From NCBI GenBank assembly GCA_023392595.1, contig JAEVYU010000026.1, positions 1-64,000 on the forward strand: 64,000 bases of DNA, given 5' to 3'. Both the position numbers and the translations under genes were made by a program. Of this stretch, positions 15,970 through 24,437 are shown piece after piece. The DNA comes from Bacillota bacterium. GTDB lineage: Bacteria; Bacillota; UBA4882; UBA8346. The notes beneath the pieces are model-generated. The model worked only from the letters and a program-made list of their open reading frames with translations, did no database searches and had not been told where the DNA came from. How positions within the stretch are numbered: position 1 is the stretch's first letter; each line of letters opens with the position of its first letter.

Positions 15970-17340
15970 TTAATTCACTCCCGCCACATGAGGCGAATTT
16001 TTCATGGAAGGGTCGTGTCTGAAGTGAAGCCACAGTATCAGTCCAATCAAACAGGCTAAAATCTCCGATACCGTTAACGACCATATCACACCATGTAGAC
16101 CCCAAAAAAGATTTCCAATGATCATGATCGGAATTAAGAGCACTCCCTTGGCCACGGACATGACCGTGGATTCTTTTTCCCTGCCGACCCCTTGAAAAAT
16201 TCCGGTAAATAATCCGGAAAGGCTGGTAAATAAAGATGAAATCAGCAGCGCCGCAAAGATTAAAGTCCCAACCTGGATGACTTGAATATCTCTGCTAAAT
16301 AACTGGAAAACCTGAGTACGAAATATCAGTAATGTTGCTGAAATCGTTATAATCAGAACTGCGATATACAGTGCCGTAGTCCGAATAATTTTTATCATCC
16401 GGTCGATATTCTTGGCGGTATAGGAATAGGCAATCAGCGGTACTACACCCATAAATAAACCCATCCCCAGAAAATCGGATATTTGGACCACCCGTTGGGA
16501 AATCCCAAAACCGGCAACTGCGTAATCCCCATAATACGCCGAAAAATTATTCAAGAGCAAGCTGGAAACGATCAAAAAAGTATCCATCAGCAAAGCCGAT
16601 ACTCCGATTTTAAAAATTTCCTTTGTCAAGTCTATTGTCGGTTTAAATGCCTTCAAAGACACCCTTAGCACTAAGCTTTTCTTTTGGAGATAAAACACAT
16701 AATAGGCAACGGCGCCGAGATTCCCGATGATTGTTCCTAAGGCCGCCCCCATAATATCCAGATGGCATCTAAAAATCAAGAAGGGGTCTAAAATAATATT
16801 CATAATGACGCTTACAGCCATCCCATTCATGGAAACGGCGGAAGCCCCTTCCGCCCGGACAACCTGTTCTAAGGCAAAGTTTGCAATGACAATGGGACTT
16901 CCGATAATAAAAATAAGTATAAATTGCTGAGTAAACAGCAAGGTATCTCCTTGAGCGCCTAATAAAAACAAAATTGGCTGAAGCAAGGGGATACAAAAAA
17001 GGTTCAATACCAAACCAGCGATTAAACTAAAATAAAAAGTAACTGCCGCGACAGCTTTTGCTTCTTCAAGCCTTTTTTCACCCAATAGCCGCGAGATAAA
17101 CGTGCCTCCCCCCGTTCCAAACAAATTTCCGACTGCCATCAGTATGGTTGTAACTGGCAAGGCAAGGGTAATTGCCGACATCATCGGGGTGTGATTGAGT
17201 TTCCCAATAAAAAAAGCGTCAACGATGTTATAAATCATATTCAGTACCATTCCCAAAATCATCGGTAATGCCATATATACGATTGCTTTCCAAATTGGCG
17301 AGCTTTCAAAATAATATGAATTCCGTTCCATTTCGTTCAT
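15970..17340 (-). CDS. MATE-family multidrug exporter
   Basis: This 456-residue inner-membrane protein has about twelve hydrophobic helices in two similar halves. The start of the first bundle, IWKAIVYMALPMILGMVLNM, and the GTGGGTFISRLLG loop (about 75) are typical of MATE proteins (DinF/NorM branch). These antiporters use sodium or proton gradients to expel cationic drugs. GAGGAG lies 8 bases before the ATG. It lies between the TolC-like gene and marR on the same strand, 95 bases after the channel gene, so it probably belongs to the MarR-controlled efflux operon. Confidence 0.9.
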   Translation of the reverse strand: MNEMERNSYYFESSPIWKAIVYMALPMILGMVLNMIYNIVDAFFIGKLNHTPMMSAITLALPVTTILMAVGNLFGTGGGTFISRLLGEKRLEEAKAVAAVTFYFSLIAGLVLNLFCIPLLQPILFLLGAQGDTLLFTQQFILIFIIGSPIVIANFALEQVVRAEGASAVSMNGMAVSVIMNIILDPFLIFRCHLDIMGAALGTIIGNLGAVAYYVFYLQKKSLVLRVSLKAFKPTIDLTKEIFKIGVSALLMDTFLIVSSLLLNNFSAYYGDYAVAGFGISQRVVQISDFLGMGLFMGVVPLIAYSYTAKNIDRMIKIIRTTALYIAVLIITISATLLIFRTQVFQLFSRDIQVIQVGTLIFAALLISSLFTSLSGLFTGIFQGVGREKESTVMSVAKGVLLIPIMIIGNLFWGLHGVIWSLTVSEILACLIGLILWLHFRHDPSMKNSPHVAGVN

Positions 17341-17435
17341 TAGAATATCTCCTCAGGTTGCTTTTATTTTCTTTTCATTGCCCTAAAACACCGTCCGGAA
17401 ATTACAATCCAGTGCCACAATTAATCTTTGCCGCT

Positions 17436-18698
17436 CTAATTGCTTATCTCCAGATCCAACTCGGCCAGATCGGTTAAATACGAAGCGGATTTCCGGTAAT
17501 AATCGTTCCTAGCTTTATCCAGCGCTAATTGACGATCTTTAACATCCATGATGGTTGACATACCCGCCGTATAACGAATTTCAGTCAAGCGTAAATCTTC
17601 TGCGGCAAGATCGATGTTAGCCTTGAAGACAAATGCATTTTCCAAATCAACCCGAATGGTTTCAAAGATTTTTTGCACAATTTGACGGGCTTTATCACTG
17701 GTTTTAAGCTGATTCAGCCGGGCTATTTCCACCATTCTTTCCGCCGCTTTAACTTTAGCTGCCGTCGCTTTATTATCAAATAAAGTTCCGTTTATACTCA
17801 GCGCCAACTGTGACTCATCGTTTAAATCCGTTTGAGTCCAGGCCAATGATAAGGCTGGAAGATTATTTGACTTGGCAATCCGCAGATTAAATTGAGCAAT
17901 CTCCATATTTTGCTTAGCCTGTACCAAATCCGGCCGCTGCTTCTCGGCCCTATCCAGCAAAGTTTGAAGAGTTAGTTGAAATTTTTCCGGCAATTGTTGT
18001 AAACTTGGGTCATATACCAGCTGTAGGTCCTGGTCCTTATCGATTCCGGTTAATGTTGCCAGCGCTAATTTAGCCAAGGAAAGATCGCTTAGAGCCGAAA
18101 TAACTTCCGCTTTTTGTCCTTTCCAGGCCACTTCAGCTTCTAATAATTCATAACCAGCCTTTTTGCCGACACCATACATCTTCTTGATCGTCTGGTAATG
18201 TTGGCCCAAATTGTCATAGGATACTTGAGCCACCGCCAACTCCCGTTCCTTTAGCCAAAGACCGTATAATGCTTTTCTGATCTCAAATGTTAATTTTATC
18301 CGGGCTTGACGTTCTTCCTCGCGGGCTTTTGCCAATTCAAGCTCGGCGACTTTAAGACTATTCGATAGCTTAAAATAGTTTAAAAATGGAAGATTCAGCG
18401 AAAGAGTCCCGCTATTATAATCGATTGAATCGGTATTGGTATGGTCGTTGGCACGAACAATGCTATAGTCAACCGTCACGCCCAACGCCGCCTTTGCTTG
18501 CTTAACGTTTTCTTGCGCTACTTGCACGTTCTTCGCCGCCATCTGTAGGTCTTGACTGTTGGTAAAACCCAATTCCAAACAATTTTCCAAAGATAATACC
18601 CGGGCCGGTGAAGGCGAAGCAGTTTCAACCGCCAACGCAATACAGACCGGAAATAACATTAGACAAAATCCTATCATTACGATTTTCTTTAGGAACAT
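17436..18698 (-). CDS. TolC-like outer-membrane efflux channel
   Basis: This 420-residue protein starts with a cleavable signal peptide (MIGFCLMLFPVCIALAVE) followed by two outer-membrane-efflux repeats of long heptad-rich helices. It has no lipobox cysteine at the cleavage site. Such channels span the outer membrane and periplasm and dock to RND adaptors. Its presence argues for a diderm envelope. It lies 47 bases after the RND gene of system 2 and probably serves both pumps in this window. Length is slightly below that of E. coli TolC. Confidence 0.9.
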   Translation of the reverse strand: MFLKKIVMIGFCLMLFPVCIALAVETASPSPARVLSLENCLELGFTNSQDLQMAAKNVQVAQENVKQAKAALGVTVDYSIVRANDHTNTDSIDYNSGTLSLNLPFLNYFKLSNSLKVAELELAKAREEERQARIKLTFEIRKALYGLWLKERELAVAQVSYDNLGQHYQTIKKMYGVGKKAGYELLEAEVAWKGQKAEVISALSDLSLAKLALATLTGIDKDQDLQLVYDPSLQQLPEKFQLTLQTLLDRAEKQRPDLVQAKQNMEIAQFNLRIAKSNNLPALSLAWTQTDLNDESQLALSINGTLFDNKATAAKVKAAERMVEIARLNQLKTSDKARQIVQKIFETIRVDLENAFVFKANIDLAAEDLRLTEIRYTAGMSTIMDVKDRQLALDKARNDYYRKSASYLTDLAELDLEISN

Positions 18699-18745
18699 CC
18701 TCCATCACCTCACATAACGAATGGAAACCGAAGCTTTTCCTGTTT

Positions 18746-21700
18746 TTAACCATGCACCGACCCGCGAGAATTTTTGCTAGCCTGGATAGACTTCCGAAAC
18801 TGTTCAATCAAAGAATAGATCACCGGAACCACTATCAGCGTCATTACCATCGAAGAAGTTAGCCCACCAATTAATACCCAGCCTATGCCATGTTTAAATT
18901 CCGAGCCGGTAGAATGGGATAATGCCAGCGGAAGCATACCGAGAATCATGGTCAGGGTAGTCATTAAAATTGGACGGATCCGATGCCGTCCGGCATCAAT
19001 TAAGGATTCAATGATTCCATCTCCTTCGGCCCGAGTCCGGTTGGCGAAGTCCACCAATAAAATAGCGTTTTTACTGACCAATCCGACCAGCATTACGATT
19101 CCTAGAATTGCAAAGATATCCAGGGCATTGCCGGACAAACCCAAGGCCAAAATCGCCCCGATCATGGCTAAGGGAACGGAGAACAGTATCGCAAACGGGT
19201 AGACAAATGAATTATAAAGTGCAGTCATCAACAGGTAAACAAAGATAATAGCAGCCAGTAATGCCAGCCCGAGGCTGCCAAAAGCCTCGTCTTGCTGTTC
19301 CAACATCCCGCTGGGCATACAGATTACATCGGCGGGCAATTGAATCCGGCTCATTTTTTTATCAATCTCTCCAGCAATATCGCCGGCCGTGTTCCCGATC
19401 GCCTGGGATGAAATGGTAATCGCGTAGTTGCGGTCCCTGCGGGTTAATTTATTGGGCCCGGCACCGTTGACTAAGGTTGCGAATTGATTCAGTTGAACTG
19501 TTTCCCCGGATGCATTGACAAAACTTTGCGACCCAATTTCATCTGTGCTTGAGCGGTCGCCCAAGTCATTAATCACCCGGATATTAAACTCCTCGCCATC
19601 CTGGTCCCGAAATTTCGTGCTGGTATCGCCGGTAAGGCCGGTTTGTAATACCGTTCCAACATCTTTGAGAGTTAAACCGAGTTGGGCCATTTTATCCCGA
19701 TCGATATTGACCTGGACTTCCGGTTGCGCTTCTTCAGTTGATAATTGAACATTATTGGTTCCTGGTACCTGAGCAATAACACTTTTCACTTTAAGAGCGG
19801 CCTGATAGACTTGATCCCAGTTGGTGCCCATCACCACATACTCAATGGGGTTCACATCACCACCAAAGTCCATTAGACTGGCGGCCTTCACGTGTGCGGT
19901 CATTCCCGGAATCCTATCCAATTTGTTTTGGATTTCCTGGACTACTTCATCGGTGGTACGTCTGCGGTCTTTAGGGTCAACCAGGACCGCGGTAATTTCG
20001 GCGGAATTACTGGTCGCGGTGGATACCGAGTAAGTACCGGTGCCGACCGTAGCGAATATTTTATTGACTTCCGGAACCTGCCAGAGAATCTTTTCAACCA
20101 GTTTGGCTAGCTGATTGGTTTGTTCCAGTTTAGCCCGGCTGGGTAATTCAATTTTCACGGTTAACTGACCCTGGTCACTTTGAGGCATAAACTCTGCCCC
20201 GACAAAACCGGCAGGAATCAGAGCCAGCGAAGCCACAAAAAGAACTCCGGCCAAAAGCAATACCCTCGCGCGGTGTCTCAAGCATGATTCCAATAAAGTC
20301 AAATAAGAATCGACAAGCTTTTGGTATTGAGCTTCGAACCACAATCCAAATCGTCCCATGAAAGATGCCTCGGAAAGTTTTTCGGTTTTGGAAAAACGGA
20401 ACGATAGCATGGGCGTGACTGTGAAGGATACCAGCAAACTTACCAAAGTAGATATGACGACTACTACCGCAAATTGGTGCAAAAACCCGCCAAGCATTCC
20501 GGATATAAAAGTTAACGGCAAGAAAACGACTACGTCCACCAGCGTGATGGAAAGCGCCGTAAAACCAATTTCATTTCTTCCATTCAAAACAGAATTTCTC
20601 TGGTCTTCACCTTTTTCAAGATGGTGGTGGATGTTTTCCAGGACCACGATGGAGTCATCCACTAAAATTCCGATAACCAGCGACATTGCCAAGAGGGTAA
20701 TCAGATTCATGGTGCATCCGGTGAGCCACATGCCAATCATGGTAGTGGTCAGCGAGGTTGGAATAGCTACCATGACGATGGTTGCATTCCGGAAACTATG
20801 CAAGAAGAGCAACATGACCAGAGCAACCAACAGAATTGAAAACAACAGATCTTCTTGAACACCTTTCACCGAATAAGATGTATAAGTCGATCGATCATCA
20901 ATGATCACAAATTTCAAATGAATCGACTGGTAATCCGCTTCCAGTTTTTTAAGCGCCCCTCGCACCAAGCGGCAGACTTCAACTTGATTGGCATCGGATT
21001 GTTTATAGACTTGAATTCCTACGGAAGGGTTGCCGTTAACCCTGTTAATTGTGGATTGATCTTCACTACCGTCTTGAACATCAGCCACGTCCGACAATAT
21101 TACCTGACCATTGAGGGAATCTTTCACAGTTAAGTTTTTCAATTGTTCCAGGGAATTAGGTTTTCCATTCAAACGGACCATATATTGGCCATCGCGATCT
21201 TTAACCTTCCCCGTCGGCAAATCCATATTGGCGTTGATAATGGCAGTAGCAATTGCCGTATTTGAAAGTCCATAGGCTTGTAATTTTTGGCTATCGACAT
21301 TGACCCGGATTTCCCGCTCCGCCGCCCCGATCAGGCCGATTTGAGCGACACCCTGCTCCTTGCTTAATTGGGGTTTAAGGGTATTGATCAAAAAAGTATT
21401 CAATTCCTTAGGCTCCATCCTGCTTGTGACTCCGATCTGAAGTATTGGAGCATCACTGGTAGAAAACTTGGTATATGAAGGCTGACTGGCGTCGACAGGA
21501 AGACTGTCAAGAATCTGGTTAACTTTATCTTGCATATCCTTGGCCGCCACATCGATATCGGTATCATTCTTAAAAGTAACCCAAACCAGTGAACTACCTT
21601 CCTCACTGTCCGATTCGACCGTATCAGCGTTACTGATACCGGAAACGGCATCCTCAATTTTTTTGGTTATCGTTGACTCCACCACACTAGCGGAAGCACC

Positions 21701-21856
21701 GTTATACGTTATGAGAATGCTCACAATCCCCGGCGACATGTTCGGAAAAGTTTCATATTTTAACTGGAGGTATGAAAAAATACCAATTAATGTAATAGCT
21801 AAAAAGGCAACAATAATTAAGATGGGACGCTTAATGGACAGCTCCGTAATGGTCAT
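18746..21856 (-). CDS. RND-family efflux pump, inner-membrane subunit (system 2)
   Basis: This 1036-residue AcrB/HAE-type pump is a close paralogue of the system 1 pump: both start with T-TEL/V-IKRPILI and keep GILVDDSIVVLENIHHHLE (about 400) with the two essential aspartates. The second half has SKNAILLVDFANRTR. AGGTG precedes the ATG. It follows its adaptor by 31 bases and precedes the TolC-like gene, forming a complete tripartite exporter. Substrates are unknown; MarR control suggests phenolic or drug-like compounds. Confidence 0.93.
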   Translation of the reverse strand: MTITELSIKRPILIIVAFLAITLIGIFSYLQLKYETFPNMSPGIVSILITYNGASASVVESTITKKIEDAVSGISNADTVESDSEEGSSLVWVTFKNDTDIDVAAKDMQDKVNQILDSLPVDASQPSYTKFSTSDAPILQIGVTSRMEPKELNTFLINTLKPQLSKEQGVAQIGLIGAAEREIRVNVDSQKLQAYGLSNTAIATAIINANMDLPTGKVKDRDGQYMVRLNGKPNSLEQLKNLTVKDSLNGQVILSDVADVQDGSEDQSTINRVNGNPSVGIQVYKQSDANQVEVCRLVRGALKKLEADYQSIHLKFVIIDDRSTYTSYSVKGVQEDLLFSILLVALVMLLFLHSFRNATIVMVAIPTSLTTTMIGMWLTGCTMNLITLLAMSLVIGILVDDSIVVLENIHHHLEKGEDQRNSVLNGRNEIGFTALSITLVDVVVFLPLTFISGMLGGFLHQFAVVVVISTLVSLLVSFTVTPMLSFRFSKTEKLSEASFMGRFGLWFEAQYQKLVDSYLTLLESCLRHRARVLLLAGVLFVASLALIPAGFVGAEFMPQSDQGQLTVKIELPSRAKLEQTNQLAKLVEKILWQVPEVNKIFATVGTGTYSVSTATSNSAEITAVLVDPKDRRRTTDEVVQEIQNKLDRIPGMTAHVKAASLMDFGGDVNPIEYVVMGTNWDQVYQAALKVKSVIAQVPGTNNVQLSTEEAQPEVQVNIDRDKMAQLGLTLKDVGTVLQTGLTGDTSTKFRDQDGEEFNIRVINDLGDRSSTDEIGSQSFVNASGETVQLNQFATLVNGAGPNKLTRRDRNYAITISSQAIGNTAGDIAGEIDKKMSRIQLPADVICMPSGMLEQQDEAFGSLGLALLAAIIFVYLLMTALYNSFVYPFAILFSVPLAMIGAILALGLSGNALDIFAILGIVMLVGLVSKNAILLVDFANRTRAEGDGIIESLIDAGRHRIRPILMTTLTMILGMLPLALSHSTGSEFKHGIGWVLIGGLTSSMVMTLIVVPVIYSLIEQFRKSIQASKNSRGSVHG

Positions 21857-21887
21857 TTTTTCACCTGCTCTACTTATTTCTTTACCC

Positions 21888-22943
21888 CTATTGATGGATT
21901 ACTTTGATAATTGAGCGGGGATTTAAATTTTCCTGACCGCTTACCACGACTTGATCGTTTTCATTCAAACCTTGTTTGACGACTAATTGGGAACCTATCT
22001 CCGAATCAATAACGATATCTTGTAAGATCGCATGATCCTTTTCAACCAGGTAAACCTGGGGATTTTTGATACTGCCAACCAGGGCTTCCCGTGGTATGAC
22101 CAAAACATTGTTGAGTCTTCCCAAGTTAAAGACTACTTTACCGAAAACTCCCGATTTTAACGAATGAATCTTATCATTTTCAATGGTTATTTCGACAGGG
22201 AAAGTATGAACCGCATCACTTTTGGCGCTAATACTTTTGATACGACCACTTAGCTGGATCCCGGGATAAACCGCCGTCTCAATGGCAACCTTATTACCGG
22301 CGCTTAGTTGAAAAGCATTCTCTTCATTTACATTGACCGTGATTTTAAAAGTCATATTATCAACTATCGTAGCAATCATAGTTCCGGAACTAACTGTAGC
22401 TCCTCGATCGATGGAACGTTCAGTGATTACCCCGGAAATTGGAGCTGTAATTAAAGATTCATTATAATCTTCTTGCGCCGCATCATAGCTTGCTTTAACG
22501 TTTTGAAGCGTTGCTTCGGAAGCTTCCAAGTCGGCATCGGAAATAATTTTTTCCTGATGTAATTTTTGGGCCCGTTCCCATTCCCGTTGGGCCACTTCAT
22601 AGGCGGTACGGGCAGAGACCAATTTCGAACTTAAAACTTTATCATCGACTTTGGCAATTGGTGCGCCCGCCTTGACATAAGAACCCACATTTCCGTAAAC
22701 GGCCACGACCTTACCCACGGTTTGGGAAACAACCGAAACTTCATTATTAGCTACGATGGTGCCGGTTTTACTAAAAGTTGAATGAAGAGTTCGACGATGA
22801 ACCGTCATCGTTGATACAGGGATGAATGCTCGCTGTTTAACTGCATTGGCTTTTTGGTCTGCCGTATTTTTATTGTGAAATAAAGTTAAAATAATAACTC
22901 CGAGGATACCCAACATAACAATAAAAACAAGCCATTTTTTCAA
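21888..22943 (-). CDS. RND efflux periplasmic adaptor (MFP), system 2
   Basis: This membrane-fusion protein has an N-terminal anchor (WLVFIVMLGILGVIILTLF), lipoyl halves (VVSQTVGKVVAVYGNVG and ITAPISGVITERS) and a helical hairpin between them. I place the start at the TTG at 22943. The stretch AAGGTGATGGAA-TTG-AAAAAATGG aligns with AAGGTGATTGGA-ATG-AAAAGGTGG of system 1, giving equal spacing and the same length of 351 residues. An ATG two codons upstream (22949) lies too close to the ribosome-binding site. First gene of the MarR-controlled efflux operon. Confidence 0.9.
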   Translation of the reverse strand: MKKWLVFIVMLGILGVIILTLFHNKNTADQKANAVKQRAFIPVSTMTVHRRTLHSTFSKTGTIVANNEVSVVSQTVGKVVAVYGNVGSYVKAGAPIAKVDDKVLSSKLVSARTAYEVAQREWERAQKLHQEKIISDADLEASEATLQNVKASYDAAQEDYNESLITAPISGVITERSIDRGATVSSGTMIATIVDNMTFKITVNVNEENAFQLSAGNKVAIETAVYPGIQLSGRIKSISAKSDAVHTFPVEITIENDKIHSLKSGVFGKVVFNLGRLNNVLVIPREALVGSIKNPQVYLVEKDHAILQDIVIDSEIGSQLVVKQGLNENDQVVVSGQENLNPRSIIKVIHQ

Positions 22944-23026
22944 TTCCATCACCTTTCTTTTTTAGTCCCTAAAATTAATCTTTGAGATCATAGAGACCAA
23001 TAAAAAAATTATCTTAAAAAAAAATA

Positions 23027-23097
23027 TATAAGGTACCTTATAATGATAGCTTACACCTTTCATCTTTTATTGTCAATAAATTTATTAAGGTGCCTTA
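23027..23097 (-). promoter_or_regulatory. Operon 2 promoter flanked by two MarR operators
   Basis: TATAAGGTACCTTATA (23027-23042) is a perfect 16-base palindrome and TAAGGTGCCTTA (23086-23097) is a near-perfect copy of the core. They flank a minus-strand TTGACA (23071-23076) whose -10 is best read as TAAGCT 17 bases away. The core TAAGG-N2-CCTTA is the same as in front of marR. Confidence 0.8.
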
Positions 23098-23190
23098 TCT
23101 TTTATATAATCCTCCTCCAAAAACTGATGAACTGAAAAAACTAAAGTTCCTTTGGCGTCAGAAAGTTTTTCCTTCCTGTCTTAAAATAAA

Positions 23191-23214
23191 AAAACCAGCT
23201 TTATGCCGGTTTTC
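23191..23214 (-). terminator. Intrinsic terminator of the lost ribose operon
   Basis: On the minus strand ACCGGC-ATAAA-GCTGGT is followed by TTTTTTTATTTT, a textbook intrinsic terminator. It lies past the 3' end of the ribokinase relic. Confidence 0.85.
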
Positions 23215-23312
23215 ATGTTTTCCTGCTCTTTAATCACGGTGTTTATGATGATTTACAACTGAATTTAATTTTAACTCAAAAAACCTTCACTCATTGATAA
23301 CATATTCATTAG

Positions 23313-23921
23313 GAGGAAGTAGCAGCATTGGCGAATTTCATGCTTTCTTGGATCCCGTTGCCACTGTCCAGCGAAACCTCCAAACCCACATTAAAGGAAT
23401 CTCCCGCTCTCGTTGTGTCAATCGCCTTCACGGGAAAAGTCGGGCAGTAAAAAAGTCTGCTTGAAAAAAATAATAAGCGCCCTGACTTCCGGCTTTCACA
23501 ATGACAGCCCCGACTCCTTTTTGATATAAAACAGCCGCCACTTCTTAATATCAGTCATTGTTTTGACTTTCTTACCGGTAAGGAGGGCGATTTCCGTTTT
23601 GTTGGGCGTCAAATAATCAAGTATACCGGTAAAGGACATGGCATACATGGCTGTTTCCAAGAGGATTTCAAGCTGAAAAAGAAAAATATCGGCTTGTAGC
23701 ATGGAATCCAACTTTTCATCGTTCAAGGGGATGTCAACCCGGCCATTGGCACCCAAAACAATGCTGATGGGATCTGCCGGTAGCGACAGCCTGATTGACC
23801 CTTTTCCCCCGGGAAAAGTATTAAATTTCTTTCCCACCAATGTTTCGGCCGGATGGGTAAAACGCTCCGTCGTAACCACTAAATCCATATTAATACTGCC
23901 AACCACACCTACTTTTTTCAT
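23313..23921 (-). pseudogene. rbsK: Ribokinase relic (deleted and frameshifted)
   Basis: The frame from 23921 begins MKKVGVVGSINMDLVV with FPGGKG, the ribokinase N-terminus. It then jumps to later segments (DYLTPNKTEIALLTGKK) through internal deletions and stops at 23496. Further downstream, in another frame, VKAIDTTRAGDSFNVGL and ESMKFANAA match the C-terminal GAGD region, with the catalytic motif altered to RAGD. A working ribokinase is about 305 residues. This copy cannot be functional. An rbsB relic lies upstream on the same strand. Confidence 0.85.
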
Positions 23922-23993
23922 TTTCCAGAACTCCTTCTTAAAATACAGCCCATCCCAAAGCTGGCGATTTCCAGAAATCCGGCTTTTGGAAAG

Positions 23994-24088
23994 AGGCTGC
24001 CCTGAAAAGTAATAAATTCGATACGCTATACAACATCACTTCACCCTGTTATATTGCGAAATCTTTTTGTTTACTTTTAGACAGCCCC
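23994..24088. mobile_element. MITE-like element with GGGGCTGTCT ends
   Basis: GGCTGCCCTGAAAAGTAA at the left and TTACTTTTAGACAGCCCC at the right are imperfect 18-base inverted repeats around 60 A/T-rich bases without coding capacity. A related element is at 46162-46258. GGGCTGTCT-type ends are common among insertion sequences, so it may be mobilised by a transposase encoded elsewhere. Confidence 0.6.
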
Positions 24089-24139
24089 AATGAAAAAAGC
24101 AGGTGTAGATTTCATACCGGAATTTATCGGATCATCAAA

Positions 24140-24340
24140 TTATTAGGTTGCTAATTTTATGCCACCGGGATTGCCGCCGCGACTTTTGACCTTCATAACG
24201 TTCACGGCGTTATCAACACCCAAAGAACCGATCAATGCCGGTTGTGGGCAACCGTAACTTCCATTGACCATGCATTGACTGCTTTCACAGCATCATCGGT
24301 GACATCAAACCCCACTACAATAATACCGGTGCGTTGGCTG
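24140..24340 (-). pseudogene. rbsB: Ribose-binding protein relic
   Basis: The minus strand encodes GIIVVGFDVTDDAVKAVNA followed by TVAHNRH and, after a frame change, LIGSLGVDNAVNVMK. This is the C-terminal sugar-binding part of RbsB-type proteins (VGFDATDDAVKAV..TVAQQP..IGxxGV). Frameshifts and loss of the rest make it non-functional. With the ribokinase relic it marks a decayed ribose operon. Confidence 0.8.
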
Positions 24341-24379
24341 CCTGAATCGCCATCTCTTTTCTTAGTTAAAAATTTGGCC

Positions 24380-24422
24380 ATCAATTATGATATTTCTCTC
24401 CGTATCGCGCCTAACGACGGTT
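24380..24422 (-). repeat. Recurring coding-type fragment (VVRRDTERNII), copy 1
   Basis: The minus strand reads VVRRDTERNIIIDGQIFN and a stop. Near-identical fragments are at 56120-56162 (AVRPDTKGNIISD) and 60055-60092 (VVRPDSERSIISE). All three are on the minus strand. They look like pieces of one gene family that I cannot name. Confidence 0.6.
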
Positions 24423-24437
24423 TTGCAATTTTCTCTA

